Source of the DNA: Ampelomyces quisqualis
Taxonomy: Eukaryota; Ascomycota; Dothideomycetes; Pleosporales; Phaeosphaeriaceae
Assembly: GCA_018398575.1 (NCBI GenBank)
Contig: JAGTXZ010000005.1
Span: 682,001 to 746,000, forward strand
DNA length: 64,000 bases
Reading direction: 5' to 3'
Positions within the stretch are counted from its first letter, which is position 1, and the number at the start of each line of letters is the position of its first letter. Below are positions 56,552 to 64,000 of the stretch, in pieces. The translations under genes were made by a program, and so were the position numbers. The notes below the pieces were generated by a model. It had not been told where the DNA came from. It did no database searches and was given only the letters and a program-made list of their open reading frames with translations.

Positions 56552-57743
56552 GGTCTTGTTCGCGGGCTTGAGAGGTCGGTTGAGTTGAGAACAAGTATCG
56601 TCGGAGGTGGAGTGAGGTCTAATTCAGTTGTGGTTGCAAGGAGCAGAAGGGGCGAGAGTAGGGTCGAAGTGAGATTCAGTTGTGAAAATATACGAGGTCG
56701 GGGGTAATATGGTCCGTGGTGACACAGGGCTCCGTCGCCAGTGATTGTATTCACGCCATGGGGCGACATATTGCGCGATGTTCGGTCAAAGATCACCAGC
56801 CTGAAGGGTTTCATGACTTTTCAGGAAGAGTTAACGTACTTATAAAATGTTTCGAGGTATCGCGCCATGATGAAAGAATACATAAGGAGTAGAGCTCAAG
56901 ATCTGAATATCGAAAGACTGCAAGCACTGGGCTCGACATTGTGACCGATCAGCAATCTATAAATACCACCTAGGCCTGGCGACCTCGTATAGTTGAATTT
57001 GGTCTTTACCAAGCAAACGTGCGCGTTTGTAGCCACTGTTTCACTTCTCACTTGTCTTACCAGTGTTCATTGATCCCATCGGCCCTGAAGCACTTGATCC
57101 TGGCTCGTTCCTCAATTCTTTAAGCCAGAAATACACCTCTTCCTTGGCTTCATATTCACACCGAGCTGATCACCCATATACCCGCATCATTCAAGATGCT
57201 ACCGTTTCCTTTATCGAGCCTATTACAGGCAGGCAGATACGGACCAACAGGGATACGACGAATCCATTCCAACACCTCTTGCCGAACCATTTTGATAGCT
57301 TACGCAACCGTTTCCAAAACTCAGACAATACACTGACACACGACTCGCTGCCATACACAGGTGAGCCCATGGGGTTTCTTCAAATTCAAAGGCGGACTAG
57401 GTACCATATATTGACAATACCTGGATTCTACACTTGGCAACGCAATAACTTGCGGATAATCAAGCTGTTGCGCTCAGGGTTTGTAAATATCTACACTATT
57501 GCGACGCACGAGCGATTCATGCGGACTTGGGGTAATACATGTCTACGACATTGAGATACTATGCGCTACTTCGAGCGTGTCATTTTGACCACGACACATG
57601 TATTGAGCACTGCCAAAACACGTGTCGAATATGCTTCTTAGGGGTGTGGCTGACCAGATATATCTCGACTCGGAGCGGATGCACAAAAGTAAAGGACAAA
57701 CGACTTTCAGCACAATAGCGTATTATCGCATAACTTGGTCATT
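56552..57743. other. intergenic region, doubtful frame only
   Basis: A frame at 57063-57554 is open for 163 codons but begins at GTG after a CCAG that could be a splice acceptor. It has no early ATG and no recognisable motif. It could be an exon of an unresolved gene or chance. Nothing else supported. Confidence 0.4.
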
Positions 57744-58328
57744 CTATACAAGATCCATGCGCGCAGGTTCAACATCCTGACTTGAATCTCTCCTTCTCTT
57801 CACGTCACTTCGTTGCTGCGCACCTGCCTTTCTCTTACCCGCCAATCTCGAGCTTCTTCGCATTGGCGGAGGCGATGGTGCAGACGAGGATTTCGATGAT
57901 CGCTCCTGATGTCCAATTGTTTCATTCGACCCAACTGACAAGGCCATTTGCTCGTCTCTCCCCACCACACCAACCCCCTGGTCCGAACCACCCGTCAGTA
58001 ATCTCGGCGACTCCACCCTACCTGTCGTACTGTCCACCGTTTCCCCTTCCCTCCCCACCTCCCCACTACCCTCCTCAACCACCCTCGCCCCCAACTCCTG
58101 CACCGTCGCCAGCAGCGCCAACGTCTTAGGCCTCTTGATACTCAACCCTGGATCCTCATTACTCATATACCACTCAGGCCCAAAACACTCCTTGACATAC
58201 TCCAGCTTCCCATTGAACCTACTCGTCTCGCGCACTCTCCAAAGCAAACTCGTCGTCGCCATCCAGGGAAAATGCTTCTCCTCGCGCCGTCGCGCAATGT
58301 GCGCGAGGAACGGGCGGCGAGCGGCTTC
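57744..58328 (-). other. same-frame extension downstream of the stop at 58329
   Basis: Directly after TAG 58331-58329, the same frame runs open for about 195 codons to 57744. It reads EAARRPFLAHIARRREEKHF, then PWMATTSLLWRVRETSRFNG, KLEYVKECFGPEWYMSNEDP and a Lys/Arg-rich end (RRSSRLAGKRKAG). An internal ATG at 58262 could start a separate 172-aa protein, but protein-like sequence begins before that ATG. This favours an interrupted C-terminus of the gene at 58329-60443. Confidence 0.5.
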
Positions 58329-60443
58329 CTAATGCCTGTCTGGGTCGAGTTGCCAGGATTCAACTTTCGGGTGGGTTTTCTTTATGACTTTCTTGTTTTT
58401 GTTGGGGGTGTTTTTGCGGTGGTGCGCGAGGGTGAGGGATTGTGCGGCTGCTTGGGCGGCGGGCGTGAGCATTTGGGAGATGTCGACTTTGTGTTTTTCG
58501 AGGTTGGCGAGAATGTTGGTTGTCGCTGGGGTTTTCCTAGGACCCAGGTATTTTTCGGTGACTTGTGTGGCGGAGAGAGGGAGGACGTTGCAGTAGTAAT
58601 CTATCTTGGGTCGGTTTGGTTTGGCAACACGGACGTATTTCGATGTAGGTTGCGGGCGTGAAGGTAGTCGTAGTCGTAGCCGTGGCCGTGGCCGTGGCTC
58701 TGGACTGGCTGAACAACTTGGCGTCATCTGTCTAAGAGAATCGGTCATGCTAGAGGATCCAAGCGATGGACTTCGAGATTCTCTTCCTGGGAGAATTCTT
58801 GCATCATCGAGCTCTTTGTGTTGGTCGGCATCTAGGTCTAAATCCAAGGGGTTCAAACGAGTCGTTGGCGGTTGCAGGGGGTCCAGTTCTTGCCACTGAG
58901 CCATAGTAAGTTTCAAGTTCACCTTTGGGGCAGGATCATTTGGAGACGGGTCAGAAGATGCATCCGGTATCTGTGACATATTCTCCGCACTGAGTGGCTG
59001 CGGCTTTGATTTCGCCGGACGCGGTGGAGGCAGCATGGCACGTTGTCGTGCCCGATGCTCCGACATTGTAATGAGGCCGTCAAGGGCTCTCTTCACTTCA
59101 GCATTCTCCGCCTCTTTTCGTACCATGCGCTTCCTCTCCAGAGCCCGTATCTTGCCCATTGGCGTGGTGCCACGCGGACATCCAGGATCACACCCTCCTG
59201 GGCATGTATGTGGGCGTGCTCCGTTGGGGGCTAAATTCCAGTCAAGACGTTTCGGCCGCTTCTCTGCTGGCAAGTACATTCCTCTGTTGTATATTCGTGG
59301 ATGAAACACAGATGCATTCGGATCCATGATGCGAACTGCGTACTCTCTGCTCTGTTTCCGCTCCGACACAAATTTGATTTCCCGGCCTTCGTTCTCACTG
59401 TCATCTCTGAACGACCTCATGATTTCTGCGGCCTCGACTGGTTCCCAGTCGTGGATGTGGTTTAGCATGTGGTTGATATCGTCAATGAATTCTTTGGTCA
59501 AGATAAACTCGGTGTATATCCGTCCAAAACTCGTGTTCAGATGTTTTCGAACCCGCGGTACACGCCAGTTTTGAGGTTGAGGAGGGGAAGGCCGTGTCAA
59601 TCGGAAGCGCTGTTCTGATTCGGTAAATTTGTCTGGGTCCGGATTTGCCCAGACCGACTTCAACTTATTTCGCGGTTTGGATGGCGCTTGTAGGCACTGA
59701 CTAGTGTCCGTCTTCTTTTGGGTCCAAGATTCAGATGGGCTTCTGGAGCTAAATTGTGGTCTGATGCCACTCTTCACATGCACGAGACTGTTTGTGGCAA
59801 GTCCATGACCACGTTTGCCCGTTCGCTGCTCAATCTCGATCTCGCTCCGTACCAATTCGTCCTCCCACTCCTCCTCGATGCGTTCCAGAGCAATTCGCCA
59901 GTTGGGATCTGATGGCATCCGCCGCCCACGATGAGTACTCCCTGTCTCCCCGTGTACTGCTTGCACGGCAATGTGCTCGCTAGGAGCACTCGAAGACGAT
60001 GCATCTGCAGTTGTGTGATTTACTGGCGCTACCTCAGCCTTGCCAGCCCCGTCTTTCGCATCTTGCTGGCCAGTCCCGGTTATGCCATCGCCAGGTCGCT
60101 CACCAACAGTCCCGGCCATTCGGTTCCCATCCCCACCATCCGCGCCCGGCCCGGGTAACCCTCCTCCATCGGATGTACTGCTCTCATTCGATTCATGCTC
60201 GTCCTTTCGCTTTTGTGCTCGTGCGCGTGCGCCTTCTTCCCGTTCATTTTGCTCGATTTGTGCCTGCAATGCTATCGCAGTCGCAGCGTCTTCATCGTGG
60301 GCGTATGCGCGTGATCGTACTTCTCTAGCTGCATTCTCATATCTTTCTTCTTGTGTCACATCGAAAATGGCATCGGAATCTGGGCTTCCTGGTAGGTCGG
60401 TGTCGCTGCCAGATGGGGCCTCGTCGTCTTCGCTGGTTTCCAT
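58329..60443 (-). CDS. large hypothetical protein, possibly truncated by a TAG
   Basis: Not recognised. The chosen ATG at 60443 has a good context (GCCATGG). The frame also contains an upstream ATG at 60611 that would add 56 residues without clear character. From 60443 the protein has 704 aa. An acidic start (METSEDDEAPSGSDTDLPGS) leads into a charged helical segment, a Gly/Asp-rich disordered part and a conserved-looking core. The core contains NPDPDKFTESEQRFRLTRPS, VRKHLNTSFGRIYTEFILTK, YNRGMYLPAEKRPKRLDWNL and a small cysteine cluster (HTCPGGCDPGCPRG). Later come a Pro/Arg dipeptide run (PRPRPRLRLRLPSRP) and a lysine-rich C-terminus. The composition suggests a nuclear protein (inference). 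The frame continues open past the TAG to 57744. Confidence 0.6.
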   Translation of the reverse strand: METSEDDEAPSGSDTDLPGSPDSDAIFDVTQEERYENAAREVRSRAYAHDEDAATAIALQAQIEQNEREEGARARAQKRKDEHESNESSTSDGGGLPGPGADGGDGNRMAGTVGERPGDGITGTGQQDAKDGAGKAEVAPVNHTTADASSSSAPSEHIAVQAVHGETGSTHRGRRMPSDPNWRIALERIEEEWEDELVRSEIEIEQRTGKRGHGLATNSLVHVKSGIRPQFSSRSPSESWTQKKTDTSQCLQAPSKPRNKLKSVWANPDPDKFTESEQRFRLTRPSPPQPQNWRVPRVRKHLNTSFGRIYTEFILTKEFIDDINHMLNHIHDWEPVEAAEIMRSFRDDSENEGREIKFVSERKQSREYAVRIMDPNASVFHPRIYNRGMYLPAEKRPKRLDWNLAPNGARPHTCPGGCDPGCPRGTTPMGKIRALERKRMVRKEAENAEVKRALDGLITMSEHRARQRAMLPPPRPAKSKPQPLSAENMSQIPDASSDPSPNDPAPKVNLKLTMAQWQELDPLQPPTTRLNPLDLDLDADQHKELDDARILPGRESRSPSLGSSSMTDSLRQMTPSCSASPEPRPRPRLRLRLPSRPQPTSKYVRVAKPNRPKIDYYCNVLPLSATQVTEKYLGPRKTPATTNILANLEKHKVDISQMLTPAAQAAAQSLTLAHHRKNTPNKNKKVIKKTHPKVESWQLDPDRH

Positions 60444-60739
60444 GGCTATGGTGTGCGAGCACAGTATAGATGTTGTCTGATAGATATACGTGAAGTAGGG
60501 ATATGATGCTTCGCCAAAAGATGCAGTGTGGTGCGCATGCGGTCTGATAGACACTCTCGCTGGTCTGGTTAGAATTGCGTGGAGGCTACAACGTAGTTTC
60601 CTATGGCCCATCAGTATTGCCAGGCAAGTGCCATCGAATGCTTTATGTCAGTTAAGGAAAGTCCACACACTGCTTCACATCGGAGCCCACATCTGCACAC
60701 TCAATGCTTTATTCATACATGCCCCACCACGCAACCTCT

Positions 60740-61646
60740 CTACTCGAAAACCATCTTGTTGATAATACTTCCAATGCCCTCGACATAAATTTCCACCTCA
60801 TCCCCGTCCTTCAAGAAACCCTTTGGTTCCATGAACAACCCCACACCACTCGGCGTCCCCGTCAAAATCGCCGTACCAGCCCTTAAGGTCGTGCCCCTCG
60901 AGACATGTTCGATGATCTGGCCGACCGTGTAAATCATATCATCCGTACCCGTCTCCTGCCTCTTCTCGCCATTTACCTTGGTCCAATACTTCAACTTATG
61001 CGGGTCAGGAATGACCTTTGTGCTCGCGACACACGGGCCCATTGGAGCGAAGTTGTCGAATGATTTGGCGTAGCCGAACTGGCCGCCGGAGACATTTGCG
61101 GGGAGTTGGTAGTTGCGGGCTGACACGTCGTTGCCGACAGTGTAGCCGAGGACGTAATCTTCAAAGTTGGAGGCAGACACGTTCTTGCAGTCTTTGCCGA
61201 TGATGATGGTGAGTTCTCCTTCGTAGTCGAGCATGGATTGGCAGGCCTTGTGGATTGGGACATGGTCAAGTGGGCCGGCAAGCGCGTCGGCGGGCTTCAT
61301 GAATATTGCTGGGTTTTCTGGTATCTGAAGCTGTACATCTTTAGCATCTGGTTGTTTGAAGCGCGATTGAGTCAAGGGCATTACTTACATTACACTCCTC
61401 GGCATGTCTCCTGTAGTTCAGACCCACACACAAGATGATGTTCAATTCTTCTCTTTTGATCGGAGATAGGAGCATTCCAACCTTGGTCTTTCTTCCGCTT
61501 TTCTTGAACCCGCTCTTCACGTCACCCTCAAGAACTTCAACCTCACTGCCCTCGATCTCCCGTGTGGCAATTTCTTTCTCAAGATTGCCGTATTTGATGT
61601 TTCCGTCGGCGTTTTGGAACCGAATCAACCTGTCGAATGCCGCCAT
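60740..61646 (-). CDS. fumarylacetoacetate hydrolase (FAH) family protein
   Basis: Metal-dependent C-C bond hydrolase, decarboxylase or isomerase of the FAH fold (FAHD1/acylpyruvase or hydroxyhepta-diene-dioate isomerase type). Two exons, 61646-61389 and 61330-60740, phase 0, 282 aa. The N-terminal 75 residues are the small lead-in domain. The catalytic domain begins at IILCVGLNYRRHAEECNLQI across the intron, then PAIFMKPADALAGP, the metal-binding LDYEGELTIIIGKDCKN (first Glu pair), YVLGYTVGNDVSARNYQ (Asp), FAPMGPCV, and the closing TILTGTP-like segment AILTGTPSGVGLFM with DGDEVEIYVEGIGSIINKMV. The intron (58 nt) runs from GTAAGT to TACAG. The start is near the 3' end of the TFIIH gene, about 400 bp away, same strand. 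The substrate cannot be told from sequence. Confidence 0.92.
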
Positions 61647-62050
61647 GTTGTTTGGCGAAAACGTAAAAGTACGGTTGTGGTTGGTGATTCGATACAATCG
61701 TACAGATTTTGGAAGCCGAGGACAGGTCGATGGAATGCGTGAGCAAAAGAGAAACCTAGCCGTTCCTGCAAACATGAATGGAACTGAGCTGTTCTACAGC
61801 ACCCTAGCTGCTCATGAACATGTCATGTTGCACATCGCCTTGCGGCAGGAATTGCCCCACGGCGGGGTCAAACGTCGGCAAATCATCAGCCCCGGGGATG
61901 GACTGGTTCACGAGATCGCGCGCGACAAGAAGCCTGGAGGATGCATCGAGTGTGGGGTGGGGGAATATTGTTCCACTTTGGCAAATGCTTCTGCAAATGC
62001 TCTCTGGGTATCGACGCTGCCTGTTTATGTAAACGCTACATACCGAACGT

Positions 62051-63529
62051 TTAGCCGCTCATTTCCACGTCTCCATTGCCTGCACCAGCTGTTGCACTTG
62101 GATCGAGCTTGCTCAAGCAACCAGGGCAGTTGTGCAATACCATATGTGCGAACATGTCGCAGTCGATACAGAAGTGACTCTCACACGTCCTGCATTCGTA
62201 TCTGCCCGATTCGCTGGCCTTTTGCTCTTCGCTGTCATCTGCATCTCTTTTTTGCCCGCTTGTTTCCTGGTTCTTCTCAACCTGACTACGCTCTTTGTCC
62301 GAAGCTGGTGGTTGCGAAAATTGCGACAGACAGCCCACGCATTCTTTGCTTCCCTTCTCACGTGCCCGTGACCAGCTTACCACGGCCCAATTGCGAAGAG
62401 GGAAGAGATGGTGGTAGCTTCGCGCGAGATGTGTTGAAAGCAACAATGTGAGCTGACAGCTCGGGCATGTAATGGGTAGGCTGCAGACCTTTGCACTGCA
62501 TCTCGAGCATGTATACCCACCCATCGTGAGATTGCCGTGACACGCGCACATTGTAGGCTTGTCTTGTACCACGCGCGACGGAAACCCCATCATCATCAGA
62601 GCCGCTGCTGATTCTGGGGGTGGGTCGCTCGCCGCTGTTGCTGTTTGTCGCACGACTGGCGGCGTTGTCGTTGCTATCAGCAGCTCCCTCAGCATTTCTT
62701 GATCGGTAGCAATAGTGTATTCGCTCTCATCTCCTGCATTTGTCCGGCTCACTATCTCTCCGCATATTTTCAGTCGCGCGCTCATGCCGATAATACTTAC
62801 GCGTATCCGATCCCGGACGCAAGCCTTGATCGTCTGGTGTATATCTCCCGGATCGAGCGAGAGTAGTGATCCAAACACAACAATGACCTCTCTTGTGCCA
62901 TGGCTCGGTGTGTGGTACAAAGTCGCCCTGGCCAGCTCAAGCGCATTCTGCAAGCTAGGCGCACCCTTGGGCTCCTTGCCGTCTTCTTTGCTACGCAATC
63001 CTTGTATTGCTGCGACGTGTTCTGCCGGATTTCCTGACAGTTCCGATACCCGTATACATACACCATCATGCATGCCCAGTACACTCATTTGTGAAATGGG
63101 ATTTTGTTCGAAGAATTCGCGGACGTAGTCTTGTGCGTAGTTTATCATGGTGATGTAGCGATTCGGTCGCATGTCCTTCTCCAGCATTGCTTCTGACAGA
63201 TCCAGCACTACGACGACATGGCGTATGATGCCTCGCTGGAAGGGCTTGGTGTCTTTCCGTAACCTTTTGCGCTTGCGCTCCTCTTCTTTCTCTTGCAAGC
63301 TTTGTCCAAGCGAGCCATCATCTGCCAGGGCTACTGTTTTTGCTACTGTCCGCGAGTCCTCTGTTTCCCAAGCGTGGCGTTTTGGTGGTGGCTGCTCGTC
63401 TTTTGCGCGTCGTTTATCCGCTGGCTGTGCACGTGCGCTTGACGCGGCCCTCGAAGATCCTGCCTTTGAGCCTACATACTCGTCTTCAGATCCGTCCTCA
63501 CCCTCGAAGGAATAGTCGGAGTCGGGCAT
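62051..63529 (-). CDS. TFIIH subunit Ssl1/p44
   Basis: Core TFIIH subunit that stimulates the XPD/Rad3 helicase in transcription and nucleotide excision repair. Single exon of 492 aa from ATG 63529. An acidic, Lys-rich N-terminus (about 1-95) precedes the Ssl1/von Willebrand A-type domain: GIIRHVVVVLDLSEAMLEKD, MRPNRYITMINYAQDYVREF, VIVVFGSLLSLDPGDIHQTI and RVSIIGMSARLKICGEIVSR (to about 295). C-terminal zinc-binding modules follow: CACHGN with CSRCSAKVCSLPITCPSCQ, then KECVGC, and the RING-like YECRTCESHFCIDCDMF, HMVLHNCPGC. An acidic stretch (residues about 410-440) separates the two modules. The order and length match fungal Ssl1. Confidence 0.95.
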   Translation of the reverse strand: MPDSDYSFEGEDGSEDEYVGSKAGSSRAASSARAQPADKRRAKDEQPPPKRHAWETEDSRTVAKTVALADDGSLGQSLQEKEEERKRKRLRKDTKPFQRGIIRHVVVVLDLSEAMLEKDMRPNRYITMINYAQDYVREFFEQNPISQMSVLGMHDGVCIRVSELSGNPAEHVAAIQGLRSKEDGKEPKGAPSLQNALELARATLYHTPSHGTREVIVVFGSLLSLDPGDIHQTIKACVRDRIRVSIIGMSARLKICGEIVSRTNAGDESEYTIATDQEMLRELLIATTTPPVVRQTATAASDPPPESAAALMMMGFPSRVVQDKPTMCACHGNLTMGGYTCSRCSAKVCSLPITCPSCQLTLLLSTHLARSYHHLFPLRNWAVVSWSRAREKGSKECVGCLSQFSQPPASDKERSQVEKNQETSGQKRDADDSEEQKASESGRYECRTCESHFCIDCDMFAHMVLHNCPGCLSKLDPSATAGAGNGDVEMSG

Positions 63530-64000
63530 TGTTCGGTGGCGCGTTTGTTCCTCGGTTCGCGGGCAGATGACCGCAGCTCGTTTGTACTAGTAGTTCTGCA
63601 TGCGTGTAGAACGCTCTCGATGCATATCGGGGATAGGATTTCCGACCGAGAGCATGCGAAACAAGCGTTGTGGTGAGAAATGTTGTGGTGAGGATTGGGC
63701 AGCTTGAAAGACGACGTAGAGGACGCCGCCAAGATGTGATTGGAGCAAGCTATCGCTACCGGTCAGCTTTTAGATTTGGTTTCACAGAAAAAGTGGCGTC
63801 GTGCTTGGTGGGTGATTGGAAAGTACAGTAGATACGCGACCGACCTCGCGGATCGGGTTGGCACGTGACGATCAAAGCGCGGTCTCACGTTTTGCATGTG
63901 GACGCACATGTGCAAGTTTCAAAAACCCGGATTCCTTCCTAAACCATTACATGTGTTCCGTGCACCATCCAGCATAGGACAGCTTGACGCATATCGCGTC
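63530..64000. other. upstream region of SSL1, window end
   Basis: No gene supported. It includes the SSL1 promoter and a CACGTGAC motif at 63862-63869. Confidence 0.5.
63862..63869. promoter_or_regulatory. possible Cbf1-type E-box (CACGTGAC)
   Basis: The same 8-mer as at 8965, about 330 bp upstream of the SSL1 start. It is a weak single-site prediction. Confidence 0.2.

Noticed and set aside
57063..57554. 163-codon plus-strand frame
   Set aside because: Begins at GTG after a possible acceptor; first ATG is about 100 codons in; no recognisable product, so not called as a gene.
61435..62451. 338-codon plus-strand frame
   Set aside because: Lies antisense to the FAH-family first exon and the SSL1 C-terminus; both minus-strand genes have clear domains, so this is a shadow frame.
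1..64000. CRISPR arrays, viral genes, toxin genes, autonomous transposons
   Set aside because: Looked for regular spaced repeats, replicase/integrase/transposase motifs and known toxin families; none seen.

Overview
The window is fungal nuclear DNA. Genes carry one to five short introns (about 43-170 nt, one near 340 nt) with GTAAGT-like donors. The proteins are typical of filamentous ascomycetes: GH6 cellobiohydrolase, Zn2Cys6 regulator, STRIPAK subunit, KdmA-type demethylase, HOOK dynein adaptor. The gene set, the small introns and the dispersed TACTCCGTA motif suggest a dothideomycete, probably Pleosporales. That placement is inference. All exon joins were read by eye from splice signals, reading phase and family resemblance.

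Layout. 1-9 kb holds an acidic orphan protein, a GH6 cellobiohydrolase lacking a cellulose-binding domain, and the Mid1 calcium-channel subunit, separated by long empty stretches. 9.5-16 kb is the accessory part: a six-exon Zn2Cys6 regulator (with a 13-nt exon supplying the third zinc cysteine), then a MITE-like element and three gene relics. The relics are a SnoaL-like protein, a probable amidohydrolase tail and a carotenoid oxygenase/lignostilbene dioxygenase. This looks like the remains of a small aromatic or stilbene catabolic cluster whose regulator is still open. 16.8-27.9 kb is housekeeping on the plus strand: M28 aminopeptidase, PUF-family RNA-binding protein, a secreted I9-type inhibitor and a HOOK protein. 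28-36 kb is gene-poor. It has two related RING-type proteins (one broken), a small orphan, a foldback repeat, a 47-aa protein made of four CxxCxGxG motifs, and a truncated intron-containing tRNA-Glu relic.

36-64 kb is conserved: flavocytochrome b2-type dehydrogenase, a Far11/HAM-2/PRO22 STRIPAK subunit, a Cbf1-like bHLH factor, a YAG7-family RGG protein, a KDM4/Rph1-type histone demethylase, an RBR-type E3 ligase, a large basic orphan, a fumarylacetoacetate hydrolase family protein, and Ssl1/p44 of TFIIH. From 55 to 64 kb all genes lie on the minus strand.

The most unusual shared signal is that three otherwise continuous frames (34389-34748, 55133-56551, 57744-60443) are each cut by one in-frame stop (TAG, TGA, TAG). 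Each could come from CAG or CGA by one C-to-T change, as in repeat-induced or spontaneous mutation. Stop readthrough or a very short intron ending at the TAG is the alternative. No virus, CRISPR array or recognisable toxin gene was seen. No complete autonomous transposon was seen.
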